Positions 1 through 9,457 are shown, counted from the first letter of the stretch. The stretch is DNA of 64,000 bases from Gammaproteobacteria bacterium (GCA_016712635.1 JADJQS010000008.1:124001-188000); one strand, 5' to 3'. Notes: generated by a model from the sequence alone, not told the origin. Made by a program: numbers and translations.

Positions 1-750
1 GGTCACGGGGAGTATTTCCTTGGTCGAACTCGACAGCCAGATCTCGTCCGCCCGCGCCAGGTCGTCCGCCGAGATCGCCGCCTCGCGCTGCGGTACCCGG
101 TGGTGTGCGGCGAGCTCCATGATCAGGTCGCGCGTGATGCCGGGCAGCAGCCGCGGGCCCTTGGGCGGGGTGACCAGCACGCCGTCCCGGACGATGAACA
201 GGTTGCTGGCGGCACCCTCGGTCGCCTCGCCGTCGCGGATCAGGATGGCCTCCGCCGCCCCGCTGTCGAGCGCCTGCTGGCGCAGCAGGATGTTCGGGAG
301 GAGGGCGATGGTCTTGAGATGACAGTACTGCCAGCGGATGTCGGGCAGAGTAATGGCCGCGATGCCCGCCTGCCGGATCTCTGCCGGGATCGGCGCCAGG
401 GGAGAGCTCATGGCGAATACGGTGGGCGTGCAATCGCGCGGGAAGGCGTGGTCGCGTTTCGCGGCGCCGCGCGTGATCTGCAGGTAGACGGACTGGTTGC
501 CGCCCTGGTTGCGTTCCACCAGACCGTGCAGGATCCGCGTCCACTCCGCATGCGTGTGCGGCGATGCGAGGCGGATGCCCGCCAGGCTGCCGTCGAGGCG
601 GAGCAGGTGTTCCTCCAGCCGGAACAGGCGTCCGCCGTACACCGGGATCACCTCGTACACGCCGTCGCCGAAGATGAAGCCGCGATCGAGCGGGGAGATC
701 GTCGCCTGTTCGAGCGGCAGGAATTCACCGTTGAGATAGACCGTGCCCAT
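1..750 (-). CDS. dat: D-amino-acid transaminase (D-alanine aminotransferase-like), 3' part outside window
   Basis: Fold-type IV PLP aminotransferase expected to interconvert D-alanine and D-glutamate with their keto acids. The start is ATG at 748-750; the protein begins MGTVYLNGEFLPL, followed by SPLDRGFIFGDGVYEV, the N-terminal signature of the BCAT/Dat/PabC family. The region TEGAASNLFIV, which contacts the cofactor phosphate in this family, lies near residue 190. About 250 residues are visible of an expected 280-290; the frame is open to base 1. It sits just downstream of dacA on the same strand, with 10 bases between them, so D-alanine supply is linked to peptidoglycan trimming. A branched-chain or 4-amino-4-deoxychorismate lyase relative is possible, but the context favours Dat. 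Confidence 0.85.
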   Translation of the reverse strand, partial: MGTVYLNGEFLPLEQATISPLDRGFIFGDGVYEVIPVYGGRLFRLEEHLLRLDGSLAGIRLASPHTHAEWTRILHGLVERNQGGNQSVYLQITRGAAKRDHAFPRDCTPTVFAMSSPLAPIPAEIRQAGIAAITLPDIRWQYCHLKTIALLPNILLRQQALDSGAAEAILIRDGEATEGAASNLFIVRDGVLVTPPKGPRLLPGITRDLIMELAAHHRVPQREAAISADDLARADEIWLSSSTKEILPVT

Positions 751-760
751 TGCGCATTCC

Positions 761-1960
761 TTATTCGAAGAACAGCCGGATCTCATCGGTGATGCGCTGG
801 GCGAAATTCCCTTCCGGGATCTCGCGCAACGCGACCAGCGGTCGTTCCGCGACGCTGGCGCCGTCGAGGGTCACCACAACGGTACCGAGCTGCTGTCCCT
901 TGTGCACCGGCGCGGTGATCGTCGAGTCCATATTCATGGTGGCGTTCAGCCGCTGGTACTGGTTGCGAGGAATGGTGACATAGAGGTCCTGGGCCAGGCC
1001 GAGCGGCAGCTCCTCGGTAATTCCTTTCCACACCCGGGCCGTAGTCATCGATGACCCGGCGCCGTACAGGCGGTGGGTTTCGAAGAAGCGGAAACCGTAA
1101 TTGAGGAGTTTTTGCGTCTCCTGCACGCGGGCGTCGTCGCTTTTCGTGCTCAGGACGACGGATATGAGCCGCATGTTGTCGCGCAGCGCCGAGGTGACCA
1201 GGCAGTAGCCGGCGGACTCGGTGTGGCCGGTTTTTACCCCGTCCACCGACTCGTCGCGCCACAGCAGCCGGTTGCGGTTGTGCTGGGTGATGTTGTTGTA
1301 GGTGAACTCCCGGAGCGAATACAGCTTGTAGTCCTCGGGAAACGAGGCGATCAGCGCGCGGCTGAGCAGCGCGAGGTCGTAGGCGGTGGTGTAATGATCG
1401 GGGTCCGGCATCCCGCTGCTGTTCGTGAAGTGGGTGTCTTTCATCTGCAGGGTACCCGCGAAATTGTTCATCAGTTCCGCGAAGGCGCCCTCGCTCCCGG
1501 CCACCTGTTCGGCGAGGGCGACGGTGGCGTCGTTGCCGGACTGCACGATCATCCCCTTGAGCAGGTCTTCCACGCTCACCTGTTTGTTGACTTCGACGAA
1601 CATGCGCGAGCCCTGGGTACGCCAGGCATTCTCGCTGATGGTTACCGGCTGGTCCCGGCTGATCGTCCCGTTCTGCAGTTCGTTGAAGACGATGTAGGCC
1701 GTCATCAGCTTGGTCAGGCTCGCCGGTTCCATGCGCGTGCGGGAGTTGCTCTCGGCGAGGATGTCGCCGCTGTTGAAGTCGAGCAGCACGTAGCTGCCGG
1801 CGTTGATGGACGGGGGCGCCGGTGTCGACTGCGCCGGCGAGGGCGCGGCGGCGCCGGCCGCGGCGGCGTACAGGGGCAGAACGGCTGCCAGGACTGCGCA
1901 CAGGCGCCTGGAAATGCATTTGCCGGTCCGGACATGGGCATCGGTTCGGTGCTGGTTCAT
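761..1960 (-). CDS. dacA: D-alanyl-D-alanine carboxypeptidase (PBP5/6 family)
   Basis: Periplasmic DD-carboxypeptidase that removes the terminal D-Ala of peptidoglycan stem peptides. Reading from ATG 1960 gives 399 residues with an Arg-containing signal peptide ending near residue 36. Motifs: SLTK (catalytic Ser about 81), SGN (about 141) and KTG (about 243) in GVKTGHTESAGYC. The C-terminal 90 residues match the PBP5 beta domain and end in an amphipathic tail (RITDEIRLFFE) typical of the membrane anchor. A GTG at 1975, five codons upstream, has AGGAG about 10 bases before it and may be the true start. Last-but-one member of the elongation operon. Confidence 0.93.
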   Translation of the reverse strand: MNQHRTDAHVRTGKCISRRLCAVLAAVLPLYAAAAGAAAPSPAQSTPAPPSINAGSYVLLDFNSGDILAESNSRTRMEPASLTKLMTAYIVFNELQNGTISRDQPVTISENAWRTQGSRMFVEVNKQVSVEDLLKGMIVQSGNDATVALAEQVAGSEGAFAELMNNFAGTLQMKDTHFTNSSGMPDPDHYTTAYDLALLSRALIASFPEDYKLYSLREFTYNNITQHNRNRLLWRDESVDGVKTGHTESAGYCLVTSALRDNMRLISVVLSTKSDDARVQETQKLLNYGFRFFETHRLYGAGSSMTTARVWKGITEELPLGLAQDLYVTIPRNQYQRLNATMNMDSTITAPVHKGQQLGTVVVTLDGASVAERPLVALREIPEGNFAQRITDEIRLFFE

Positions 1961-2103
1961 GGTATGTGTCGACACTCGCGTAGTTCTCCTGGTTCGGTTG
2001 TTGCGGCGCGGTGCGGGCCGGCGCCGTGGGTCTGAATATGTGTCCAGCCAAGGATGGACAGGTGCATGGTGGTTTCTCCGGACGGTCGCGACCGTCCGTT
2101 GTC

Positions 2104-2946
2104 TCAATCGATCACGATGCGGGAATCGTCGAGGCCGAGCTGGGCCAGCTCCCGGCTCATGCGGTCGGCCTCATCGACCCCGGCGATCGGGCCAATGCGG
2201 ACGCGATATACGGTGCGCTGCTCGATTTCGGCACGCACGATCCGCACGTTCGCGTGCGCCACGGTGCCCAGGCGTGTACGCAGCCGTTCGGCGTTCTCGG
2301 CGCTGCTGAAAGCCCCTATTTGCAGATAGAGGCCGGGATTGCCCGGGTGGGCGGCCATGTCAGGGACCGCCCTCCGCTGCGTCTGGTACGTCGCCGGATC
2401 CAGCGCGCGCACCTCCACCAGGCCGGTGCCTTCGGCGGTGATGCCGAGCTTGATCGCAGCCGCGTAGGAGAGATCGATCAGCCGGTTGTCCTTGAATGGG
2501 CCGCGGTCATTGATCTTGACCACCACCGTGCGGCCGTTCCTGAGGTTGGTGACCTGCGCGTAGGTCGGCAGCGGCAGGGTTTTGTGCGCTGCCGTCATTG
2601 CATACATATCGTAGGGTTCGCCGCTCGAGGTGCGCCTGCCGTGGAACTTGGTGCCGTACCACGACGCCACCCCGCGCTCGACATAACCGGCATTGTTGCT
2701 CAGCACGTAATAGCGCTGGTAGCCGACGAGGTAGGACGCGGGATTGCCGTATTTGCTGAACGGTTCGGCCCGCGGCACCGCGTCCGGGATGCGTGACACG
2801 TCCACGACATGGCCGGGGGCGCCGTCGGACGGTTCGATCCGGGTCAGGTCCGGCAGCGTGCCGCAGGCGGACAGGGCAACGGCGAAGATTGCGCCGAATA
2901 CGGGGCGGATGGGCATCCGCGGGGCGGTGAGCGGAAACTCTGGCAT
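2104..2946 (-). CDS. rlpA: Septal ring lytic transglycosylase RlpA family lipoprotein
   Basis: Outer-membrane lipoprotein whose double-psi beta-barrel cleaves naked glycan strands. The signal peptide ends in lipobox LSAC with Cys28 from ATG 2946; starting at Met11 (2916) would give a more usual 17-residue signal, and neither has a strong ribosome site. The barrel covers about residues 88-180 and includes GVASWYGTKFHGRRTSSGE and the ending INDRGPFKDNRLIDLS. The last 75 residues form a SPOR domain (LYLQIGAFSSAENAERL), which binds denuded septal peptidoglycan. It starts 8 bases after mltB ends, in the rodA-mltB-rlpA-dacA order common in gammaproteobacteria. Confidence 0.92.
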   Translation of the reverse strand: MPEFPLTAPRMPIRPVFGAIFAVALSACGTLPDLTRIEPSDGAPGHVVDVSRIPDAVPRAEPFSKYGNPASYLVGYQRYYVLSNNAGYVERGVASWYGTKFHGRRTSSGEPYDMYAMTAAHKTLPLPTYAQVTNLRNGRTVVVKINDRGPFKDNRLIDLSYAAAIKLGITAEGTGLVEVRALDPATYQTQRRAVPDMAAHPGNPGLYLQIGAFSSAENAERLRTRLGTVAHANVRIVRAEIEQRTVYRVRIGPIAGVDEADRMSRELAQLGLDDSRIVID

Positions 2947-2953
2947 CTGCGTC

Positions 2954-3982
2954 TTAGTTGGGCGCCACGATTTCCTGTGGCTGGTTCCGTATCTCCTCGC
3001 TGAGCTGATAGACCGCCATGGCGTATAACGGGCTGCGATTATAACGCGTGATCACGTAGAAGTTGTTGAAGCCCAGCCAGTATTCCGGGGCGGCCTCCCC
3101 GTCCAGCCGGATCAGGGCGGCCGGCGTATCTTCCGCCACTTCCTCCACCGGCGTCACGCCCGACCGGCGCAGCTCGGCCAGCGGGGTCCTGGGAACCATG
3201 CCCTTGTCGATGTAGGCCTGGTACCCGTCGCCCTCCACGCGGGCCGGACTGGTCACCAATTGCCGCTGCTGCCAGCCGTGCTCGCTCAGGTAGCGCGCCA
3301 CGCTGCCGATGGCGTCGGTCGTATTGTTCCATAAATCCTTCTTCAGATCACCGTCGAAGTCGACGGCGAAATTGCGGTAGCTGCTCGCCATGAACTGCGG
3401 TTTTCCCATCGCGCCCGCGTAGGAGCCCTTGATCGTGAGGGGATCGATGCCTTCTTCTCGGGTCAGCAGCAGGTACTGCTCGAGTTCGCCGAGGAAATAG
3501 GCGCTGCGGGGCGGATACTCGAAGGCCAGCGTGGCGAGGGCGTCGAGCACGCGGTAGCCGCCGGCCTGGCGTCCGTAAAAGGTCTCAACGCCGATGATCG
3601 CGGTCACGATCTCGGGCGGGATCCCGTAGACCTCTTCGGCGCGCGCCAGCGCTGTGCTGTTGGCGGCCATGAATTCGGCTCCGAGGCGGATCCGCTCCGG
3701 GGTGAGGAAGATGGGGCGGTACTTGTACCAGGGCTTGCTCTCGGCGGGACGCGAGATCGCGGTGATGATGTCCTCGCGCGTGACGATCTGATCGAACAAG
3801 CCGACCATTCCGTCGCGATCGAAGGCATGATCCATCACCATGCGGTCGATGAAGCCGCTGACGTCCGGTCGCGCGGAAAACCCCGGATCCTCAGCCAGGG
3901 CGAGGCATGCGTGCGAGGCGAACAGGCCTCCGGCGCAGGAGAGGGCGAGGAGGAGACGGTAGATCTGTCTGGTTGGCTGCAT
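2954..3982 (-). CDS. mltB: Lytic murein transglycosylase B
   Basis: Periplasmic lytic transglycosylase (GH103/SLT family) that cuts the MurNAc-GlcNAc bond and forms a 1,6-anhydro end. 342 residues with an N-terminal signal (RLLLALSCAGGLFASHACLA). The catalytic Glu is about residue 133 in AIIGVETFYG; GAMGKPQFMASSYRNFAVDFDGD follows the family pattern. The candidate lipobox is not ideal (ASHAC), so soluble versus lipid-anchored form is uncertain. Starts 3 bases after rodA ends, in one operon with the elongasome genes. Confidence 0.94.
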   Translation of the reverse strand: MQPTRQIYRLLLALSCAGGLFASHACLALAEDPGFSARPDVSGFIDRMVMDHAFDRDGMVGLFDQIVTREDIITAISRPAESKPWYKYRPIFLTPERIRLGAEFMAANSTALARAEEVYGIPPEIVTAIIGVETFYGRQAGGYRVLDALATLAFEYPPRSAYFLGELEQYLLLTREEGIDPLTIKGSYAGAMGKPQFMASSYRNFAVDFDGDLKKDLWNNTTDAIGSVARYLSEHGWQQRQLVTSPARVEGDGYQAYIDKGMVPRTPLAELRRSGVTPVEEVAEDTPAALIRLDGEAAPEYWLGFNNFYVITRYNRSPLYAMAVYQLSEEIRNQPQEIVAPN

Positions 3983-3984
3983 CG

Positions 3985-5121
3985 TTATGTGGACAGCAGT
4001 TTTCTGTGAGTGTGTATCGACATTATGATGCCGAACGACGCCATCAATGTCACCATGGAAGTTCCGCCGAAGCTGATCAGAGGCAGCGGCACGCCAACGA
4101 CCGGCAGCAGCCCCATCACCATACCTGTATTCACGAAAGTATAGACGAAAAAAGTCAGGATCAGGCTGCCGGACACCAGGCGCGTGAAGGTGTCCTGCGC
4201 CTGCGTCGCGATATAGAGACCCCGTATCACGATGAAGGCGTAGATTCCAAGCAGGAACAGGATCCCGATCAAGCCGAACTCCTCGCCGAACACGGCGAAG
4301 ATGAAGTCGGTGGAGCGCTCGGGGAGGAACTCCAGGTGCGACTGCGTTCCGTTGAGCCAGCCCTTGCCGTATACGCCCCCGGATCCGATGGCGATCTTGG
4401 ACTGGATGATGTGGTAGCCGCTGCCGAGCGGATCCCGCTCCGGGTCGAGGAACGTCAGCACCCGCATCCGCTGGTAATCATGCAGCATGTACCACAGCAG
4501 CGGTGCGCAGGCGGAGACGAGCACGGCCAGCAGCGCGACGTATTTCCAGCGCACGCCCGCCAGCAGCAGGACGAAGACGCCCGCGGCCGCGATCAGCAGC
4601 GCGGTACCGAGGTCGGGCTGCTTGGCGATCAGCAGCACGGGAACGAGGATGATCAACGCCGCGATGGACAGATGGCGCACACCGGGCGGCAGCGGCCGGT
4701 CGGCCAGATACCAGGAGACCATGAGCGGTACCGCGACCTTCATCATCTCCGACGGCTGGAACCGGAACAGCCCGACGTCGAGCCAGCGCTGCGCGCCCTT
4801 GCCGATCTCGCCGAACAGCAGCACGCCGAACAGCAGCGTCAGCGCGATGCCGTACAGCCAGGGCACCCAGCGCTCGACATGGTGCAGCGGGATCTGTGCG
4901 AGTACGAACATCACGGTGAATGCGATGCCGAGCCGCATCAGCTGGCCCAGGACAACGTCCATGTCCCGGCCGCTCGAGCTGTACAGGATGACCAGGCTCA
5001 TCAGGGACAGCAGGATCAGCGCGGCCAGCAGCGGGACGTCGAGGTGCAGTCCGCGCACCAGCAGGCGGGATCCGCGCCGGTCGCCCCAGCGCGGCGGCGC
5101 ACGGTGCTGCAAGGACGTCAC
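3985..5121 (-). CDS. rodA: Rod shape-determining SEDS glycosyltransferase RodA
   Basis: Polytopic SEDS peptidoglycan polymerase that works with PBP2 in lateral wall synthesis. 378 residues, about ten membrane segments. The SEDS signatures KQPDLGTALLIAAAGV, ERSTDFIFAVFGEEFGLIG and GVPLPLISFGGTSM are all present. The start is GTG at 5119-5121, overlapping the TGA of mrdA as GTGA, which implies translational coupling to its transpeptidase partner. Confidence 0.96.
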   Translation of the reverse strand: MTSLQHRAPPRWGDRRGSRLLVRGLHLDVPLLAALILLSLMSLVILYSSSGRDMDVVLGQLMRLGIAFTVMFVLAQIPLHHVERWVPWLYGIALTLLFGVLLFGEIGKGAQRWLDVGLFRFQPSEMMKVAVPLMVSWYLADRPLPPGVRHLSIAALIILVPVLLIAKQPDLGTALLIAAAGVFVLLLAGVRWKYVALLAVLVSACAPLLWYMLHDYQRMRVLTFLDPERDPLGSGYHIIQSKIAIGSGGVYGKGWLNGTQSHLEFLPERSTDFIFAVFGEEFGLIGILFLLGIYAFIVIRGLYIATQAQDTFTRLVSGSLILTFFVYTFVNTGMVMGLLPVVGVPLPLISFGGTSMVTLMASFGIIMSIHTHRKLLST

Positions 5122-6962
5122 GGCGCGAGACTCCCCAGGTACTGGTCGATCATCTTGCGCGCGATCGGCGCGGCGGCGGTGGAGCCGTGGCCGGCGTTTT
5201 CCACCATCACCGCGAGCGCGATGCGCGGGTCGTCGGGCGGAGCGAAGGCGATGAAGAGCGAATGGTCGCGCAGCCTCTCGGCGACGTCCTTTTCCACGTA
5301 TTTCTCGTCCTGCTTGATGCCGAACACCTGCGCCGTGCCGGTTTTGCCCGCGATCGGGAAGGGCGCCTTGCGTCCGATGGCCTGCGCCGTGCCGCGTTCG
5401 CTGCTGACCACGTTTTTCATCGCCGTAAGGATAGCATCCCAGTTGCGCCGGTTCCGGATCGGGACGTTTTCCAGCACGGCTGCGTGCACCGGCTCCTGTT
5501 CCGTTTTCCCCGCGGCGCGTACGGTGTGCATGAGGCGGGGCGGCGTGTGCGCACCGTGCATTGCCAGAACCGCGGTGGCATAGGCGAGCTGGAGCGGGGT
5601 GGTGAGGGTGTAGCCCTGGCCGATGCCGGTGATGACGGTCTCGCCCGGATACCACGGCTGGCCGCGGCGCGTCCGTTTCCACTGGCGCGACGGCAGCAGG
5701 CCGCCTGACTCCTCCTTGAGATCGATTCCGGTCGGTTGGCCGAAGCTGAACTGCGCCAGGTAATCGTGCATGAGGTCGATGCCCAGGTTCGTGGCGAGGT
5801 CGTAGAAATAGACGTCGCAGGATTCGACGATCGCCTTCTCCATCGAGGTGAAGCCGTGGCCATGCTCCTTCCAGTCGCGGTATTTGTGCGTGTCGCCCGG
5901 CAGCCGGTACCAGCCCGGGCAGAACGTGCTGGTGTCCACGGTGACCTTGCCGCTTTCCAGTCCAGCCAGGCCGATGAAGGGCTTGAGGGTCGAGCCGGGG
6001 GGATACTGTCCGCGCAGCGCGCGATTGAACAGGGGGCGATCGATCGAGTTCTGCAGCGCGTTGTAGGTCTCGACGTCGATGCCGGTGACAAACAGGTTGG
6101 GATCGTAACCCGGCATGCTGACAAAGGCGAGCACCTCGCCGTTCTGCGGATCGATGGCGACGGCGGCGCCGCGCCGCGCGGCGAATTCCGTCTCGGCGAC
6201 TCGCTGTACGCCGATGTCCAGGCTCAGGTAGAGGTTCTGTCCGGGAACCGGTGCGGTCTGCTGCAGTTCGCGCAGGGTTCGCCCGAAGGCATTCGTCTCG
6301 ATCTGCTTGATGCCGACCTGGCCGTGCAGCAGGTCCTCGTAGAATTTCTCCACGCCGGTCTTGCCGATGAAGTCGGTGCCGCTGTAGTCCGAGGTGTCGA
6401 GTTCGCCCAGTTCCTCCTCGTTGATGCGGCCGACATAGCCGATCGCATGGGATGCGAGCGTGCCGTGGGGATAATTGCGGATCGCGCGGGCTTCGATCTC
6501 GACGCCCGGAAAGAGGTGGCGGTTGACCGCGAAGCGGGCGATCTCCTCGTCGTTCAGGTAGTAGCGCAGGGCGATGCTGTTGAAGGCGCGCTTCTGGCGC
6601 ACCTGCTTCTGGAAGCGCCGCACGTCCTCGTCGCTGATGGCGATCAGCTTCCGCAGTTCCGCAACGGTGGCGTCCAGGTCGCGGACCTGCTCCGGGATGA
6701 TCTCCAGGCTGAAGGCGGGCAGGTTCTGCGCCAGCACGACCCCGTTGCGGTCGTAGATGAGGCCGCGTGTCGGCGGCACCGGCACCAGATTGATGCGGTT
6801 GACCTCCGACAACGTGGCGAAGTGGTCGTGGCTGATGATCTGCAGATAGACCAGTCGGGCGAGGATCAGCAGCATCAGCCCCAGCACGATGAACAGCGCG
6901 ACCGCCGCGCGTTCATTGAACAGCCGCGACTCACGAATGTGGTCTTTGATCGTCAGCCGCAT
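5118..6962 (-). CDS. mrdA: Penicillin-binding protein 2 (class B elongation transpeptidase)
   Basis: DD-transpeptidase of the elongasome. 614 residues: short cytoplasmic tail, one membrane anchor (about 20-42), non-catalytic pedestal, then the transpeptidase domain. The catalytic Ser is about residue 324 in PPGSTLKPF; the second motif is SCD (ESCDVYFYDLA), as in other PBP2 proteins; the third is KTGT in IAGKTGTAQVFG. N-terminal LVPVPPTRGLIYDRNG is the PBP2 hallmark. It starts 24 bases after mreD ends and overlaps rodA by 4 bases. Confidence 0.97.
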   Translation of the reverse strand: MRLTIKDHIRESRLFNERAAVALFIVLGLMLLILARLVYLQIISHDHFATLSEVNRINLVPVPPTRGLIYDRNGVVLAQNLPAFSLEIIPEQVRDLDATVAELRKLIAISDEDVRRFQKQVRQKRAFNSIALRYYLNDEEIARFAVNRHLFPGVEIEARAIRNYPHGTLASHAIGYVGRINEEELGELDTSDYSGTDFIGKTGVEKFYEDLLHGQVGIKQIETNAFGRTLRELQQTAPVPGQNLYLSLDIGVQRVAETEFAARRGAAVAIDPQNGEVLAFVSMPGYDPNLFVTGIDVETYNALQNSIDRPLFNRALRGQYPPGSTLKPFIGLAGLESGKVTVDTSTFCPGWYRLPGDTHKYRDWKEHGHGFTSMEKAIVESCDVYFYDLATNLGIDLMHDYLAQFSFGQPTGIDLKEESGGLLPSRQWKRTRRGQPWYPGETVITGIGQGYTLTTPLQLAYATAVLAMHGAHTPPRLMHTVRAAGKTEQEPVHAAVLENVPIRNRRNWDAILTAMKNVVSSERGTAQAIGRKAPFPIAGKTGTAQVFGIKQDEKYVEKDVAERLRDHSLFIAFAPPDDPRIALAVMVENAGHGSTAAAPIARKMIDQYLGSLAP

Positions 6963-6986
6963 CGGGGCAGGTTACCGGGCGTCGGG

Positions 6987-7475
6987 TCAGGCCACCCGGT
7001 AGCGGCGTCGCAGCCGGCGCAGGCCAAGATACATGAGTGGCCACAGCAGCATGCTGCTGAGCGCCGGCAGCAGGAAGACGAGGGCGGGGGGCGGGTTGCC
7101 CGAGATGCCCTTGATCCACAGCTGCAGCAGCAGATGGAGCAGCACCAGGATGAACACGCTGACGGCCTGCTGCCAGAGCGGGAACACGCGGATCCGCTGG
7201 TAGAGCTGCAGGGTGATGTAGGCGACGATGGCGAGCGACAGGGCGTGCTGCCCGAGCAGTCCCGCGCGCAGCACGTCGAGCAGCAACCCGATGATCCAGG
7301 CAAAGCCGACCCCGACGCGCCCGGGCAGTGCCATGCACCAGTAGATAAGCACCAGCGCGACCCATTCCGGGCGGATCATGCCGAGCCAGTCCGGCAGCGG
7401 CAGGATGGTGAGGGCGAGCGCCGCCAGGAAGCTGGCGACGATGATCCAGCCGCCGCCGTGGCCCTGGCGGATCAT
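6987..7475 (-). CDS. mreD: Rod shape-determining protein MreD
   Basis: Inner-membrane component of the rod complex, 162 residues with five or six hydrophobic segments and a basic C-terminus (LGLRRLRRRYRVA). RPEWVALVLIYW and GLLLDVLRAGLLGQHALSL are recognisable MreD positions (usual GLxxDxxxGxxLGxHAL). The ATG overlaps the mreC stop by 4 bases, so coupling is likely. Identification rests on both sequence and invariant mreBCD context. Confidence 0.93.
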   Translation of the reverse strand: MIRQGHGGGWIIVASFLAALALTILPLPDWLGMIRPEWVALVLIYWCMALPGRVGVGFAWIIGLLLDVLRAGLLGQHALSLAIVAYITLQLYQRIRVFPLWQQAVSVFILVLLHLLLQLWIKGISGNPPPALVFLLPALSSMLLWPLMYLGLRRLRRRYRVA

Positions 7476-8335
7476 GGCACGCTCCCGGTCGCCGCCGTCG
7501 TGTCCGCGGATGGCGTTTCTGCCGGCAGCACCAGCAGCACGACGCGGCTGTGTTCCAGATGTGCGGTGGGTTCCGCGCTGACGATGGCGAAGGGGCTGTC
7601 GGGCTGCTTCTCGATGCGCGTGACGTAGGCCACCGGGTAACCCGGCGGGAAGCGCCCGTCCAGTCCGGAGGTGACCAGCAGGTCTCCCGTTGCGATATCG
7701 GCGTTGCTCGGCAGATGGAACAGTTCCAGGCGGCTGGGGTCGCTGGTGCCGCGCGCCACCGAGCGCAGGCCGTTGCGATTGACCTCGACCGGAAGGGCAT
7801 GGTTGGGATCGGTGATCAGCATGGCGGTGCTGGTCAGCGGCGTGACGCTGACCACCTGGCCCATCACGCCGTAGGCGTCGAGTATGGGCTGGCCCTCATG
7901 TATGCCCTGCGCACCACCTTTGTTCAGCACGATCTGGCGCGAGAACGGCGCCATATCGACCGAGATCAGTTCGCTGATGAGCAGGCGCTGGTCGATCTGG
8001 GCGGTGGAGTCGAACAGGGCGCGCAGGCGGTTGTTTTCCGCCTCCAGGGATTCCAGTTTCAGGAGCTTGGATTCGAGCAGCAGGTGCTGGGCCCTGAGGG
8101 TCGCGTTTTCCCGCTCCAGCATGCGCCGCGTGGCGAGGGCCTCCGACATCCACTGGCCGGCGCGGCCGGGCAGGCTGACGAGGTACTGGATCGGGTAGAC
8201 GACGTAGGCGAGGGCGTCGCGCACATCATCCATGTGATGCTGGCGGTGGTCCACGGTCATCATCGCGATCGATGCGAGAGAGAGCACGGCCACGCGCAGC
8301 GTGAGGGACGGGCCGCGGAGAAAGAGCGGTTTTAT
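7472..8335 (-). CDS. mreC: Rod shape-determining protein MreC, apparent AUA start
   Basis: Bitopic periplasmic scaffold linking MreB to PBP2/RodA. After one membrane span comes a coiled coil (about residues 70-115, rich in Leu and Glu) and the beta-rich core with GQPILDAYGVMGQVV. The N-terminus conserved with E. coli MreC (MKPIFSRGPS) is found here as xKPLFLRGPSLTLR, but its first codon is ATA at 8333-8335. GAGGTG lies 4 bases before it. The first ordinary start in frame is GTG at 8293, which would remove 14 conserved residues and has no clear ribosome site. I annotate from 8335 (287 residues); the start-codon interpretation is inference. Confidence 0.9.
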   Translation of the reverse strand: MKPLFLRGPSLTLRVAVLSLASIAMMTVDHRQHHMDDVRDALAYVVYPIQYLVSLPGRAGQWMSEALATRRMLERENATLRAQHLLLESKLLKLESLEAENNRLRALFDSTAQIDQRLLISELISVDMAPFSRQIVLNKGGAQGIHEGQPILDAYGVMGQVVSVTPLTSTAMLITDPNHALPVEVNRNGLRSVARGTSDPSRLELFHLPSNADIATGDLLVTSGLDGRFPPGYPVAYVTRIEKQPDSPFAIVSAEPTAHLEHSRVVLLVLPAETPSADTTAATGSVP

Positions 8336-8410
8336 GGGACACCTCGCGCGGTCACGCCGCCGGACGCCGCCTGCATCATGGTCTGAGGTATGATCGACGC
8401 GCCGAGGGCG

Positions 8411-9457
8411 TCATTCGACCACGAAAATCTCCCCGTTGTGTTCATCGAGCATCTCCAGTGCCCGGCCGCCGCCGCGCGCCACGCAGGTGAGCGGGTCCTC
8501 GGCGATGATGACGGGCAGGCCGGTCTCCTCGGACAGCAGCCGGTCGAGGTCGCGCAGCAGCGCGCCGCCCCCGGTCAGCACCATGCCGCGCTCGGCGATG
8601 TCGGCGCCGAGTTCGGGCGGTGTCTGCTCGAGCGCGGTCTTGACCGCGCCGACGATGCCGGAGAGCGGTTCCTGCAGCGCCTCGAGGATCTCGTTGCTGT
8701 TGAGGGTGAAGGTGCGCGGTATGCCCTCGGCGAGGTTGCGCCCGCGCACCTCGATCTCGCGGATCTCGTTGCCGGGGTAGGCTGAACCGATCTTGTGTTT
8801 GATCATCTCGGCGGTGGATTCGCCGATCAGGCTGCCGTAGTTGCGCCGCACGTAGTTGATGATGGACTCGTCGAAGCGGTCGCCGCCGATGCGCACCGAG
8901 GCCGCGTAGACGATGCCGTTGAGCGAGATCACCGCCACTTCGGTGGTGCCGCCGCCGATGTCGAGCACCATCGAACCGCTGGGCTCGCCGACCGGCATGC
9001 CTGCGCCGATGGCGGCCGCCATCGGTTCCTCGATCAGGTAGACCTCGCGCGCTCCCGCGCCGGCGGCGGATTCCTTGATCGCGCGGCGCTCGACCTGGGT
9101 GGAGCCGCAGGGGACGCATACCAGCACGCGCGGGCTGGGGCGGAAGAAGCGGTTTTCGTGCACTTTGCGGATGAAATGCTGTAACATCTTCTCCGTCACG
9201 GTGAAGTCGGCGATCACGCCGTCCTTGAGCGGACGGATGGCGGTGATGTTGCCCGGCGTGCGGCCGATCATCAGCTTGGCCTCGGCGCCCACGGCCGCCA
9301 CGGTGCGCTGCCCGCCCGCCCCCGGTTCCTGGCGGATCGCGACCACGGAAGGCTCGTTCAGCACGATACCCTGTCCGCGGACGTAAATCAGCGTGTTGGC
9401 GGTGCCGAGATCGATGGACAGGTCGTTGGAGAAGATGCCGCGCAGGCGTTTGAACAT
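8411..9457 (-). CDS. mreB: Rod shape-determining actin-like protein MreB
   Basis: Cytoskeletal ATPase that organises lateral wall synthesis. 348 residues from ATG 9457 (MFKRLRGIFSNDLSIDLG), the usual length. Phosphate 1 motif DLGTANTLIYV, phosphate 2 motif MVLDIGGGTTEVAVISL and adenosine motif MVLTGGGALLRDLD are present. First gene of the elongation operon; 75 bases separate it from mreC. The 137 bases to the divergent gatC must hold both promoters. Confidence 0.97.
   Translation of the reverse strand: MFKRLRGIFSNDLSIDLGTANTLIYVRGQGIVLNEPSVVAIRQEPGAGGQRTVAAVGAEAKLMIGRTPGNITAIRPLKDGVIADFTVTEKMLQHFIRKVHENRFFRPSPRVLVCVPCGSTQVERRAIKESAAGAGAREVYLIEEPMAAAIGAGMPVGEPSGSMVLDIGGGTTEVAVISLNGIVYAASVRIGGDRFDESIINYVRRNYGSLIGESTAEMIKHKIGSAYPGNEIREIEVRGRNLAEGIPRTFTLNSNEILEALQEPLSGIVGAVKTALEQTPPELGADIAERGMVLTGGGALLRDLDRLLSEETGLPVIIAEDPLTCVARGGGRALEMLDEHNGEIFVVE

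Noticed and set aside
3907..5583. 558-codon plus-strand frame over rodA/mltB
   Set aside because: His/Gln/Arg-rich shadow of GC-rich genes on the other strand.
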